From contig NZ_NOYI01000027.1 in NCBI RefSeq assembly GCF_002258785.1, positions 496,001-560,000 of the forward strand: a DNA stretch of 64,000 bases, in the 5' to 3' direction. Position 1 is the first letter of the stretch; each line of letters begins with the position of its first letter. This DNA comes from Rhodococcus sp. 06-235-1A (GTDB lineage Bacteria; Actinomycetota; Actinomycetes; Mycobacteriales; Mycobacteriaceae). This document shows positions 1 to 9,700 of the stretch, piece after piece. Made by a program: the position numbers and the translations under genes. A model generated the notes under the pieces. It searched no databases and was not told where the DNA came from. It worked only from the letters and a program-made list of their open reading frames with translations.

Positions 1-50
1 GCACCCCGACCCAGATGGCCGTCTTCACCCGAGAGGAGCAGTCCCAGTGA
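1..50 (+). CDS. hen1: 3' end of Hen1-like RNA 2'-O-methyltransferase (partial)
   Basis: Only the last 15 codons lie in the window. The frame entering at base 3 reads TPTQMAVFTREEQSQ and stops at TGA 48-50, overlapping the GTG start of pnkp by three bases. In bacterial RNA-repair operons the gene directly upstream of pnkp is hen1, which 2'-O-methylates the 3' terminal ribose of a repaired RNA. The AVFTR tail agrees with my memory of Hen1 C-termini. The assignment rests mainly on this overlap and operon context, because no catalytic domain is visible. Confidence 0.5.
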   Translation, partial: TPTQMAVFTREEQSQ

Positions 51-2572
51 GTACCTTCGACATTCCGGACCTGTCCCTCGTCGTCCTCGTCGGCATCAGT
101 GGATCAGGGAAGTCGTCGTTCGCGGCGCAGCACTTCGGTCCGTACGAAACGGTGTCGAGTGATGCGTGTCGAGGGATGGTGAGCAACGATCCCAATCTGC
201 AGAGCGCAACCAAGGATGCGTTCGCGCTGCTGGAATTCCTGGTCGCGACCAGACTCCGGGCAGGTCTGCTCACTGTCGTCGATGCCACGAACGTGCAACC
301 GGCGGCCCGCAAGGCGTTGATCGCGCTGGCCCGGGAACACGACGTGCTCCCGGTTGCCGTCGTGCTCGATGTGCCGGAATCGGTGTGTGCACAGCGCAAT
401 GCCGAGCGCACCGACAGGACCTTCGGCCGAGATGTGTTGCGCCGCCAACAGTCACAGTTGCAGCGGTCCATGCGAGGTTTGACCAAGGAAGGGTTTCGTT
501 CGGTCCATGTGCTCGACGGTGTCGATGCGGTGGCGTCGGCGACGTTCGTTCGTACGCCACTGCGTAGTGATCGACGTGAGCTGACCGGGCCGTTCGACGT
601 CATCGGCGATATCCACGGGTGTCTCGCCGAGCTCGAAAGCCTGCTCGCAGCATTGGGTTACACGGTGGAGCCTGACGAGGCCGGTCGCGCGGTCGGCGCA
701 ACGCCGCCGGACGGACGAACGGCTGTGTTCCTCGGTGACTACATCGATCGTGGGCCCGACTCGGTCGGCGTACTGCGCCTGGTGATGGGGATGGTCGGTG
801 CCGGTGCGGCGCTGGCAGTCCCGGGCAACCACGAGAACAAGCTCGTCAAGGCGCTGCGGGGTCGGAAGGTGACGGCCTCGCACGGTCTCGCCGAGACCCT
901 CGTACAGCTCGACGCCGAGCCGGCAGAGTTCCGCCGGGAGGTACTCGAGTTCTGCGACGGTCTCGTCGCGCACCTCGTGCTCGACGGCGGCAAGCTCGTC
1001 GTGGCGCACGCCGGACTGATCGAGAAGTACCACAACCGGGCGTCGGGCAGAGTTCGAAGCTTTGCTCTGTACGGCGACACCACCGGGGAGACCGATGAGT
1101 TCGGCCTGCCGGTTCGGTATCCCTGGGCCAAGGACTATCGCGGGTCGGCGACCGTTCTCTATGGGCACACTCCGGTGCCGGAAGTGGAGTGGGAGAACAA
1201 CACTGCGTGTCTCGATACCGGCTGCGTATTCGGTGGCAAGTTGACGGCGCTGCGCTACCCGGGGCGCGAGATCGTCTCGGTGCCGGCCGAGCAGGTCTGG
1301 TACGAGCCGGCCCGTCCGGTGGGTGCATTCGTGCGAGATGCGGCGTCGCTCGATCTGTCGGACGTGATCGGCCCGACGGGTGTCGAGACGTCGCTGCGTG
1401 GTCGCGTGTCGATTCGGCCAGAGAATGCGGCCGGGGGATTGGAGGTGATGAGTCGGTTTGCCCTCGCTCCGCAGTGGCTGCACTATCTGCCGCCGACGAT
1501 GGCACCGAGTCGAACTTCGGAGCGCGACGGCTACCTCGAGTATCCGACGGAGGCGTTCGACGCATATCGGGGGCTCGGTGCGTCGGCGGTGATCTGCGAG
1601 GAGAAGCACATGGGCTCGCGGGTCGTCGTGGTGGTGTGTCGCGACGCCGACACCGCGCGGGAGAAGTTCGACGCACCGGAGGGTGTTCTCGGTACCGCGT
1701 ACACCCGCACCGGTCGTCCCGTCTTCGACGAAAAACTGACGGGAGAGCTGATCTCGGGGGTGGCCTACACGCTCGAAGAAGCCGGTGTGTGGGACGAGTT
1801 GGGCTCGCGCTGGCTGATTCTCGACTGTGAACTGATGCCCTGGTCTGCGAAGGCGGAGGGGCTGATCAAGTCCGAGTATGCCGCTGTTGCCGCGGAGTCT
1901 CGGGCCACTCTCGAGGCCGAAGCAGGTGTGCTTGCCCAGGCTGCGTCGCGTGGCCTGGACATGCAGGAACTGCGAGACCGGAACAGAATTCGTCAGGACA
2001 ATCTGGTGGAGTTCACCGCTGCCTATCGGCGCTACATCTGGCCGACCGACGGGTTGAGCGGCGTCAGGATCGCGCCGTTCCAGGTGTTGGCGTCGAACCT
2101 CGGAACCTATGCCGATCGTCCGCACGAGTGGCACCTCGATCTTGCCGACCGGCTGGTGGCGGCCGCCCCTGAGGTGTTCGCCGTTACCCGGCGGATCGAG
2201 GTGGATCTGTCATCGGCCGATTCGGTTGCGGCAGGCGAGAAGTGGTGGGAGGAGTTGACGGCGCTGGGCGGTGAGGGCATGGTCGTCAAACCGGCCGAAA
2301 ACTTTCCGCGTGGAAAGATGCAGCCCGGCATGAAGGTTCGCGGCCGAGAGTATCTGCGGCTGATCTACGGTGCCGATTACACCGACCCGGACCGACTTGC
2401 AGCGTTGCGGAACCGGAACGTGGGACACAAGCAGTCGATGGCTCTGCGCGAATACGCACTCGGAATGGAAGCACTGGACCGATCCGTGCGCGATGAGCCG
2501 TTGTATCGCATCCACCAGGCCGTATTCGCCGTACTGGCACTGGAATCGGAGCCGGTGGACCCGCGCCTGTAG
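47..2572 (+). CDS. pnkp: Bacterial polynucleotide kinase-phosphatase (Pnkp), RNA repair
   Basis: This 841-residue protein has the three-domain layout of bacterial Pnkp. An N-terminal kinase carries a Walker A loop GISGSGKSS with Lys22. A metallophosphoesterase follows, with GDIHGC, GDYIDRGP and GNHENK motifs between about residues 185 and 265. The C-terminal half is ligase-like, with the nucleotidyl-lysine motif EEKHMGSR (Lys520). Known members heal 5'-OH and 2',3'-cyclic phosphate ends of cleaved RNA and, with Hen1, seal and methylate them. The GTG start overlaps the stop of the upstream gene, so the two are translationally coupled. Length is normal for the family and all three active-site signatures look intact. 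Confidence 0.95.
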   Translation: MSTFDIPDLSLVVLVGISGSGKSSFAAQHFGPYETVSSDACRGMVSNDPNLQSATKDAFALLEFLVATRLRAGLLTVVDATNVQPAARKALIALAREHDVLPVAVVLDVPESVCAQRNAERTDRTFGRDVLRRQQSQLQRSMRGLTKEGFRSVHVLDGVDAVASATFVRTPLRSDRRELTGPFDVIGDIHGCLAELESLLAALGYTVEPDEAGRAVGATPPDGRTAVFLGDYIDRGPDSVGVLRLVMGMVGAGAALAVPGNHENKLVKALRGRKVTASHGLAETLVQLDAEPAEFRREVLEFCDGLVAHLVLDGGKLVVAHAGLIEKYHNRASGRVRSFALYGDTTGETDEFGLPVRYPWAKDYRGSATVLYGHTPVPEVEWENNTACLDTGCVFGGKLTALRYPGREIVSVPAEQVWYEPARPVGAFVRDAASLDLSDVIGPTGVETSLRGRVSIRPENAAGGLEVMSRFALAPQWLHYLPPTMAPSRTSERDGYLEYPTEAFDAYRGLGASAVICEEKHMGSRVVVVVCRDADTAREKFDAPEGVLGTAYTRTGRPVFDEKLTGELISGVAYTLEEAGVWDELGSRWLILDCELMPWSAKAEGLIKSEYAAVAAESRATLEAEAGVLAQAASRGLDMQELRDRNRIRQDNLVEFTAAYRRYIWPTDGLSGVRIAPFQVLASNLGTYADRPHEWHLDLADRLVAAAPEVFAVTRRIEVDLSSADSVAAGEKWWEELTALGGEGMVVKPAENFPRGKMQPGMKVRGREYLRLIYGADYTDPDRLAALRNRNVGHKQSMALREYALGMEALDRSVRDEPLYRIHQAVFAVLALESEPVDPRL

Positions 2573-2597
2573 CTGCCGCAGGCACTACTATGCGGCA

Positions 2598-2894
2598 ATG
2601 ACCATCAGAGTCGTTGTGTCCGTGGAAACGAAGGCCGGTCTCGGCGAACGTCAGGTCCAGGCGTTCGCCGAGCTGGCACCACTGGTTCGAGCGGAATCGG
2701 GTTGCCTCCAGTACGACCTGCACCGGGTCGTCGGCACCGCGGATGGGTTCGTCATCCTCGAACACTGGGAGTCGGCGGAGGCGTTGGCAGCCCACGACGA
2801 TGCGCCGCACATGCTCGACGCGGATGCCGCGAACAAACAGTTTCGAGCGGGACCAGCCCGAGTACTGATAGTCGAAGGTGCGGCAGTCCATTAG
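2598..2894 (+). CDS. Antibiotic biosynthesis monooxygenase (ABM) domain protein
   Basis: This is a 98-residue single-domain protein starting MTIRVVVSVETKAG. It has the ABM pattern: a central ESGCLQYDLHR strand, then ILEHWES, and an AHDDAPHM segment near residue 70. Members of this dimeric alpha/beta-barrel family include quinol and small-polyketide monooxygenases and many stress-related proteins of unknown substrate. It begins 25 bases after pnkp and could be cotranscribed, although no functional link to RNA repair is evident. It is followed by a long inverted repeat. The substrate cannot be told from sequence. Confidence 0.8.
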   Translation: MTIRVVVSVETKAGLGERQVQAFAELAPLVRAESGCLQYDLHRVVGTADGFVILEHWESAEALAAHDDAPHMLDADAANKQFRAGPARVLIVEGAAVH

Positions 2895-2908
2895 ACCGGG
2901 AGTGCTGC

Positions 2909-2987
2909 GCCCACCCCAGCTGGGATCAATGTGGGTTTCAGTCGCTCAGAATGCAACAAAGGCGCATTGATCCGAACCGGGGCGGGC
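2909..2987. terminator. Long two-part inverted repeat between convergent genes
   Basis: An outer pair GCCCACCCC (2909-2917) / GGGGCGGGC (2979-2987) matches at 8 of 9 positions. An inner perfect 9-bp pair GGATCAATG (2923-2931) / CATTGATCC (2965-2973) encloses a 33-base loop. It lies between the ABM gene and the convergent membrane-protein gene, so it probably ends transcription from both sides. There is no clear U-tract, as is common for actinobacterial terminators. Confidence 0.5.
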
Positions 2988-2994
2988 AACGGCA

Positions 2995-3384
2995 CTAGTT
3001 CTGGGGCGACGAGAACGGACTGATTCCGGCACTGATCGGTGCCGCGATTGCAGCAGCTACCGCGATCGACGCCCAAAAGGTCTGCGAGTCCAGCATCAGA
3101 CCGCCGGCGAGGCCGCAGACCGCGACGACGATGCCGCATCCGACCAGCAGCGCCGATCCGACTGCGGCGTGCATCATGCCGCTTCGGTTGGGGGTACGAC
3201 GGCCTTTGAGCCAGATCATCGTTCCCGTCGCCGCGAATACCAAGGGGACGTAGAAGTAGACCGAACTGTGGCCGAGATTCGAAGCGACGGCGGCTATCAC
3301 CAGCACCGCTCCGAATGCCACAGGGGCCGCGAGAGGCATTCCACCGGACCATCGCTCGAACTTGCTGCGCGTCGATACCGTCAT
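2995..3384 (-). CDS. Small integral membrane protein, unknown function
   Basis: The protein has 129 residues if it starts at MTVSTRSKFERWSGG; an open frame upstream is probably noncoding. Four hydrophobic segments are visible: APVAFGAVLVIAAVA, VYFYVPLVFAATGTMIW, a segment around ALLVGCGIVVAV, and WASIAVAAAIAA. Short charged loops separate them. I recognise no catalytic motif or family. It starts 7 bases after the AmaP-like gene, so it is probably the last member of a three-gene operon with the Asp23-type proteins, and may be an envelope partner of them. Confidence 0.7.
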   Translation of the reverse strand: MTVSTRSKFERWSGGMPLAAPVAFGAVLVIAAVASNLGHSSVYFYVPLVFAATGTMIWLKGRRTPNRSGMMHAAVGSALLVGCGIVVAVCGLAGGLMLDSQTFWASIAVAAAIAAPISAGISPFSSPQN

Positions 3385-3391
3385 GACAACA

Positions 3392-3943
3392 CTATCCCCG
3401 CTTGTCGACGTGCAACTGAATGCGGGTAGCGACGTGGGTCCCCGCGAGTGATTCGGCGACGAAGGCGGCGCGCGACTCGGCGTCCGTGGTGAAAGCAACT
3501 ACATCGAAATCCGCTGCAGCGTAGACCGACACAGCGATGGTGGGCATACCCCTGTCATCGATCGCCGTCCCCTTGGCTCGCCGAACTCCGGGGAACTCGG
3601 CCAACTCCGCCGCCACCCCCGATGCGATGGCGCTCAGGTCCACGTGCGCCGAGAAGTGTGGCTGTTCGATGACGCTCGCCGTCGCGGTACTTCGCGGAGA
3701 GAAGTTGCCGATCAACAACACCAGAGCCACCACGACGGCGACTGCGACCACGATCGCCAGCGTCGCGACCCACCAGCCCTGCTGCGGCAAATCCGCAATC
3801 TCTGCACGATCGAAGCGAGACAGCGTCTCTCGTGCCCAGGGAACGTCGTAGTGCCAGGCCAGTGCGAAGCTCCCACCGGCCACGAGCCCGAGCCCTGCGA
3901 CGACGGCGAGGAGCCGATCCGCCCCCGCGACGAATGTCTTCAC
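3392..3943 (-). CDS. AmaP-like Asp23-associated membrane protein
   Basis: The protein has 183 residues, starting VKTFVAGADRLL with GTG. Two membrane segments (about residues 8-28 and 57-77) flank a short external stretch. A soluble C-terminal alpha/beta domain of about 100 residues follows (HVDLSAIASGVAAELAEF through HVATRIQLHVD). This matches alkaline-shock membrane anchor proteins (AmaP), which tether Asp23 to the membrane in Gram-positive bacteria. The start overlaps the upstream Asp23 gene by 4 bases (GTGA), supporting coupled translation and a shared complex. The exact subfamily is an inference from layout and context. Confidence 0.7.
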   Translation of the reverse strand: MKTFVAGADRLLAVVAGLGLVAGGSFALAWHYDVPWARETLSRFDRAEIADLPQQGWWVATLAIVVAVAVVVALVLLIGNFSPRSTATASVIEQPHFSAHVDLSAIASGVAAELAEFPGVRRAKGTAIDDRGMPTIAVSVYAAADFDVVAFTTDAESRAAFVAESLAGTHVATRIQLHVDKRG

Positions 3944-4881
3944 GAGACCCTCGTCGGCTGGGCTACCGAGTGCTGCACCGTCAGACGCCGTCCGCCCGCG
4001 GCGACGGACAGTACCGGAGCGAGGGCATCGCGCACGGCCGCGTCGATTCTGTCGACGTCGAAGACCGGATCTCGCTCGACCCGCACCTCGATCTTCTTCC
4101 GTGTCACGACGGTGTGAACGTCCACGACTCCGCGGGTGGACTGCGCTGCAGCACTGCACAACCGAGCGATATCGGTGGGAGTTGCCCATACGGTCGCCGC
4201 CTCGCCGCCCAGGCCGGAATGAGTTCTCGTTCGTGGTTTGACTCCGACGAACACGAGTAACAGTCCGACGAGGGCGGAACCGATCGCGGCGGCGATCATC
4301 CAACTCTGCCAATGCAATCGAGCGACCCATGAGGTGGCATCGGCGATCCACTGGTCACCGCCGAAGTGTCCCTGCGCGATCAGAAATTCCCTACCGGCCA
4401 CGAAGGCGAGACCGAGAAGTGCGAACCCGAAGAGCAGAGCCACCGGCATCGCCGCCGGCCCGGCTGTGGGTGGACGAGGTGAGATCACTTGCGAGGCAAT
4501 CTCCTTCGCTGGAGCGCGCTCCGCGCGATGCAGTTCGGTGTCGGAGACCAGAACGTTGACTCGATGCACGTGCAGCCCGGTCATCGTTGCCAGTGCGCCC
4601 TCGACGGCTGCGTGCACCGCCTCGGTGACCTCGGTGATCTGCGACGGCCACCGGACGCCGATGTAGAGGTTGACGGCAATCGTGTCTTCGCCGAGGGTGA
4701 CGTCGGCGCGGGGAAGCTCTCGCCCGGTCAGCCGCGAAAGCCCACCGGTGGTGCGGGTGACCCGCGGATCCTTCAAAGCCGCAGCGATGGCGGTCCGGGA
4801 AATCGCCCGGTCCTTGATCTCGAGGCTGCCGCGCATCTCGAGGTCATCGCTGACCTCGTCGGATCCAGCCTGCGTCGTCAC
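3940..4881 (-). CDS. Asp23/Gls24 family protein fused to a membrane/DUF6286-like domain
   Basis: The protein has 313 residues. The GTG start at 4881 is chosen because AGGAGG lies just upstream on the coding strand. Residues about 10-120 form an Asp23/Gls24 domain (LEIKDRAISRTAIAAAL, VNLYIGVRWPSQITEVTEAV). Two membrane segments follow (VALLFGFALLGLAFVAG; WMIAAAIGSALVGLLLVFVG). A second Asp23-like or DUF6286-type domain ends the protein (TPTDIARLCSAAAQSTRGVV). In many actinobacteria these are separate genes, so this looks like a fusion. The likely role is in envelope stress or cell-wall homeostasis at the membrane. It is the first gene of the operon and is divergent from ilvA. Confidence 0.75.
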   Translation of the reverse strand: MTTQAGSDEVSDDLEMRGSLEIKDRAISRTAIAAALKDPRVTRTTGGLSRLTGRELPRADVTLGEDTIAVNLYIGVRWPSQITEVTEAVHAAVEGALATMTGLHVHRVNVLVSDTELHRAERAPAKEIASQVISPRPPTAGPAAMPVALLFGFALLGLAFVAGREFLIAQGHFGGDQWIADATSWVARLHWQSWMIAAAIGSALVGLLLVFVGVKPRTRTHSGLGGEAATVWATPTDIARLCSAAAQSTRGVVDVHTVVTRKKIEVRVERDPVFDVDRIDAAVRDALAPVLSVAAGGRRLTVQHSVAQPTRVS

Positions 4882-4996
4882 CGAGAATCCTCCTGCCGGT
4901 CGCGGGTCGCTCGGGTGCGGCACGCGCTCCACAACTGTAGTGACGACCGACGGCGGATGCCGTCGCAGGAGTAATTGTTCCTGGCATACTGCGACC

Positions 4997-6226
4997 GTGT
5001 CGGAAATTGTGCGGGTGACTGCGTCGGATATCGCGTCGGCCGAGGAACTGCTGGAGCCGGTCATGCGCCGGACGCCTGTGGTGGCCTCGCGGATTCTCTC
5101 CGACCTGACCGGCCACGAGGTGCGCCTCAAGTGCGAGAACCTGCAGCGCACCGGATCATTCAAGCCGCGCGGGGCGTACAACCGCATCGCCCGGCTCGAC
5201 TTCGAGCAGCGGGCATTGGGGGTCGTTGCGGCCAGCGCGGGCAATCATGCTCAGGGTGTCGCGTGGGCGGCGTCGCAGGTGGGGATCGAATCCACGGTGT
5301 TCATGCCGGTGGGCGTGTCCCTGCCGAAGCTGGTGGCCACCAAGGCATACGGCGCGACGGTACATCTGGTGGGCAACACCGTCGACGAGGCGCTGAAGTC
5401 GGCCCGGGAATTCGCCGACCGTACCGGTGCCACCCTCATCCATCCGTTCGACCATCTCGACATCGTCGCGGGCCAGGCGACGCTCGGTACCGAACTGCTG
5501 CAGCAGATGCCGGACGTCGGCACCATCGTGATACCCACCGGCGGCGGGGGACTGCTGGCCGGTGTCGCCGCGGCGGTCAAGCTGACCAAGCCCGAGATCA
5601 GGGTCGTGGGTGTCCAGGCCGAAGGCGCTGCGGCGTGGCCCGCGTCGCTGAAGGCGGGGCATCCGATCGCGTTGGCATCGATGTCGACGATGGCCGACGG
5701 TATCGCTGTCGGCCTGCCCGGATCGGTGCCCTTCGATCATGTGCAGGGCTGGGTCGACGACGTCGTCACCGTCAGTGAGGACGCGCTGTCCCGAGCCCTG
5801 GTGCTGTGCATCGAGCGAGCGAAGCTCATCGTCGAACCGGCCGGTGCGGCGGCGGTGGCCGCGCTGATGACGCATTCCGCCGACGAGCTCGGACTGACCG
5901 GCTCGGTGTGCGCCATCCTCTCCGGCGGAAACATCGACCCGCTGCTGCTCACCCACGTCATCACCCACGGACTCCGGGCGGGTGGCCGCTATCTTGCTGT
6001 GCGCGTGACTATTTCGGACAAGCCGGGCGGGCTCACCGGAGTGCTCGGCGTGTTGCGCGATGCCGGGGCCAGCGTCGTCGACGTGGTCCACTCCCGTACC
6101 GGTGGGCGCCTGGGATTGGAGGAAGTCGACGTGATGTTGACCGTCGAGACCCGCGGACCCGATCACCGAGGCTCGGTGCTCGATGCCCTGGGCGCAGCGG
6201 GATATGCGGTGCACGTCGAGAGCTAG
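4997..6226 (+). CDS. ilvA: Threonine ammonia-lyase (threonine deaminase) with ACT domain
   Basis: This 409-residue PLP enzyme converts threonine to 2-oxobutanoate and ammonia, the first committed step to isoleucine. The lysine that binds PLP sits in TGSFKPRGAYN (Lys56). The phosphate-binding glycine loop is PTGGGGLLAG near residue 185, and a C-terminal ACT domain (about residues 330-409) contains DKPGGLTGVLGVLRDAGA. A single ACT domain of this length fits the shorter form found in many actinobacteria. The GTG start (VSEIVRVTASDIASAEEL) is chosen because the frame upstream runs antisense over the Asp23 gene. Its stop overlaps the convergent VOC gene. Confidence 0.92.
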   Translation: MSEIVRVTASDIASAEELLEPVMRRTPVVASRILSDLTGHEVRLKCENLQRTGSFKPRGAYNRIARLDFEQRALGVVAASAGNHAQGVAWAASQVGIESTVFMPVGVSLPKLVATKAYGATVHLVGNTVDEALKSAREFADRTGATLIHPFDHLDIVAGQATLGTELLQQMPDVGTIVIPTGGGGLLAGVAAAVKLTKPEIRVVGVQAEGAAAWPASLKAGHPIALASMSTMADGIAVGLPGSVPFDHVQGWVDDVVTVSEDALSRALVLCIERAKLIVEPAGAAAVAALMTHSADELGLTGSVCAILSGGNIDPLLLTHVITHGLRAGGRYLAVRVTISDKPGGLTGVLGVLRDAGASVVDVVHSRTGGRLGLEEVDVMLTVETRGPDHRGSVLDALGAAGYAVHVES

Positions 6227-6597
6227 AAGTACCTCCTGGTGATCAGCTCCAGGAAATTCCCTCCGGGATCCAGGAAGTAGACGCCTCGGCCCCCGTGCTC
6301 GGTGTTGGTCTCATTCGGGCGACTGCGCTGTGGGTCGCCCCAATGTTCGACGCCCAGGTCCAAGAATCGCGAGCAGGCCCGATCGAAAAGCTCGTCGTCG
6401 ACGAGAAATGCATAGTGTTGTGGGTGGTACTCGAAGGGCGGCTCTGCGAACTGGAGCATGACTCCTGCGCCAAGGGTGATGTTGGTGAACGGGCCCCAGG
6501 ACGGGGCGGGTGTTGCTTCGAGGACGTCGAGATAGAACTGCGCGGATTCTGTGCGGTCGGTTGCGGCAATGATGGTGTGATCGAACGTGATCGACAT
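6223..6597 (-). CDS. VOC (glyoxalase/dioxygenase fold) family protein
   Basis: The protein has 124 residues, starting MSITFDHTIIAATD. Two beta-alpha-beta-beta-beta repeats are readable. Candidate metal ligands are the early His in FDHTIIAA, the His in HYAFLVDD and the Glu in GNFLELITRR. The GRGVYFLDPGGNFLEL ending is a hallmark of glyoxalase, bleomycin-resistance and dioxygenase proteins. The substrate cannot be assigned. It converges on ilvA with a 4-base overlap, leaving no room for a separate terminator. Confidence 0.85.
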   Translation of the reverse strand: MSITFDHTIIAATDRTESAQFYLDVLEATPAPSWGPFTNITLGAGVMLQFAEPPFEYHPQHYAFLVDDELFDRACSRFLDLGVEHWGDPQRSRPNETNTEHGGRGVYFLDPGGNFLELITRRYF

Positions 6598-6727
6598 GAT
6601 CGTGTACCTCGTGAGTAGGCCCATCGGGGGCGCGGAACCGATGCTAGCGCCGATGGACGGGCCCGGCAATACCCGACTGGTACCTTGATCAGCGACCTGG
6701 ACCAGGACATCGGTGGGAGATATTTGC

Positions 6728-9700
6728 ATGGCTCGGCTCGTCGCGATTGTCTCCGCTGTCCTGGGAATTCTGCTGACGATCTCGATACCGTTGTTGCCGA
6801 TCGATCAGCAGCAGTCGTCGTTGACCTGGCCGCAGAGCGACACTGTCGGTAATGTCGCAGCTCCGCTCGTCGGCTATACGCCGATCAGCGTCGACGCGAC
6901 CGTCCCGTGTGACGCCGCGGCCAGGCTCCCCGGCGGCGGGATACTGCTGTCCACGTCGCCCAAGGGATCGCCCGACGCCTATCGATACGGTCTCGTCGCG
7001 GAAGTAACCGGTGGTGAGGCGTCGCAACTGAAGGTGACGTTGCGCGATTCGGTCCTCCTCGAGAAGCCGGTCTCGGAACTGAGCCCATCGGCTGCGGGCG
7101 ACTGCTCGTTGACGATCGCCTCGGACGGCACCGCGACCACCGTCGGACTGACCGGTGAAGACACCGTGACGCGCGAGGGCGACATTCGGCCGCAGATGGT
7201 CGGTGTGTTCAGCGATCTTCAGGGCGCCGTTCCCGGTCTGCAACTGCAGGCCGAGCTGGACAGCCGATTCTCCTCGACGCCGAGCGTCCTGAAGTGGTTC
7301 GCGATGATCGTCGGTGTGCTCGCCACCATCGTCTCGCTGATAGCGCTGCACCGCCTCGACCTTTCCGACGGTAGGCGCGCCCGGAGGTTCCTGCCGCGTC
7401 GCTGGTGGAGCTTCGGGCCGGCCGACGCGGTGGTGATCGGGACGCTGCTGGTGTGGCACATGATCGGGGCAAATACCTCCGACGACGGCTACCAACTGGG
7501 CATGGCCCGCACGGCCGATCACGCCGGGTACATGGCCAACTATTTCCGCTATTTCGGTGTGCCCGAGACGCCGTTCGGCACACCGCTCTACGACATGTTC
7601 GGCTTCATGTCGCACGTCTCGACGGCCAGTGTCTGGATGCGTCTGCCGACGCTGATCTGCGCTGTCGTCGCGTGGCTCGTTCTCAGTCGTGAGGTGATTC
7701 CGCGATTCGGTGCTGCCGCTCGCGCGTCGAAGACCGCGCTGTGGAGCGGCGGCCTGGTGCTGCTGGCGTTCTGGCTGCCGTACAACAACGGGCTGCGCCC
7801 GGAACCGTTCGTGGCGATCGGAGTCCTGCTGACGTGGTGTTCGGTGGAGCGGTCCATCGCGACCCGCAGATTGCTGCCCGCTGCCGCGGCGATTCTCATC
7901 GCGGCGTTGACGGTCACGTGTGCGCCCTCCGGTTTCATCTGCTTCGCGCCGCTGATCGCCGGAGCCCGGCCGGTGCTGCAGATCGTCGTGGCCCGCGCCC
8001 GCGAGTTCCGCAGCACCGCACTGGGCGCGGCGACGCTGCTCGCCCCCTTGGTGGCGTCGGGCACGGTGGTGCTTGTGTTCGCGTTCGGCAACCAGACCGT
8101 CGCCGGCATGCTCGAGATGCAGCGCGTGCACGACGCGGCCGGCCCCAGTCAGGCGTGGTTCGACGAGTATCTGCGCTACCAGTGGCTGATGAACATGGAC
8201 ATCGACGGTTCGCTCGCCCGCCGGTTCGGGGTGTTCGTCATGATCGTCTCGCTGATCACGGTGGTCGTGGCGATGCTGCGCAAGGGCGGCAAGATCCCCG
8301 GAACCGCAACCGGCCCGGCGCGAAGGATCGTCGGCATCACCGTCGGGTCCATGGCGCTGATGATGATCACCCCGACCAAGTGGACGCACCATTTCGGAGT
8401 GTTCGCCGGTCTCGCCGCATCGGTGGTGGTGCTGGCAGCCGTGGCGACCGGCGCGGCAGTGCTGCGCTCGCGGCGCAATCGACTGTTGTTCGCAGCGGCA
8501 GTCTCGTTCCTGATGGCCGTCGCGTTCACCGGAACCAATGGGTACTGGTACGTCTCGGCGTGGGGAGTTCCGTTCTGGGACAAGCCGATTCTGATCGCAG
8601 GCCTCGGTATCTCGACGATGTTCCTCGGGCTGACGCTACTGCTGTTGCTCGCGGCGGTGTGGTTCCACTTGCGCGCGCCGTATGTGCGCACCGACAAGCC
8701 ATTGGCTCGGTGGTGGTCGGTTCCGCCGATCGCCGTCGCGGCCGCGTTGATGGTGCTGCTGGCCGTGGCATCGATGGCCAAGGGTGCTGTGGCGCAATGG
8801 CCGTCGTACTCGATCGCGAAGTCGAACATCTCGGCGCTGACCGGCAACACGTGCGGTCTCGCCAACGACGTGCTGCTCGAAACAGACCCCAATGCCGATG
8901 TGCTGCAACCGGTGAGCGGCGACGCATTCGCCGCGCTGGGTGCCGAGAACGACGGGTTCACCCCGGACGGGGTTGCGGGCGACCTCACCGCAGACAAGGA
9001 GGCGTCGGCGTCGGGTACCTCGAACACCGTCGACACCGACGAACAACAGCAGCCGACGTCGACCACCGGTGCCGGAACAGGCGGCAGCGCACTGCCGTAC
9101 GGCTTGGATCCCGGGGCCGTGCCGGTGCTCGGCTCATTCGGATCCGACACCCCCGCAACTTTGACGACCGGTTGGTACGCGCTGCCCGCCGATCCGGGAG
9201 ACCTGATCTCCATCGCTGCTGCCGGACGCATCCGCTCGGTGGACTCCGACGGCATTGTCACCTACGGCCAGAATCTGGAACTGGAGTACGGAGTCGACGG
9301 ACGGGCTCAGGGACGGGTGACGCCCATCGACATCGGTCCGACGCCGTCCTGGCGCAACCTGCGAGTTCCGATGGACCGGATTCCAGCCGGTGCAAACACG
9401 ATTCGCCTCGTGCTCTCCGATACCGATCGTGATCCCGACCAGTGGCTCGCGATCACCCCGCCGCGAGTACCACGCACCCAGACGCTGAACGACGTCGTCG
9501 GGCGAGAGAATCCGGTTCTGCTGGACTGGGAGGTCGGGTTCAACTTCCCCTGCCAGCGTCCGTTCGACCACCGCCTCGGTGTGGCCGAGATTCCGCAGTT
9601 CCGGGTACTGCCGGATCGCAGTGGTGCCGTCATCACCAATGCGTGGCAGGACCACTTCGGCGGTGGACCGCTCGGCTGGATCGACATCGTGGCCTCGGCC

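Noticed and set aside
452-2134. Long antisense open frame (560 codons) across pnkp
   Set aside because: Its translation is Arg/His/Pro-rich with no recognisable motif, and it lies opposite a gene with three intact catalytic domains. It is a typical shadow frame in GC-rich DNA.
6689-8392. 567-codon antisense frame over the arabinosyltransferase gene
   Set aside because: Composition is rich in Arg, Gln and His without a fold pattern; the plus strand has a complete Emb protein.
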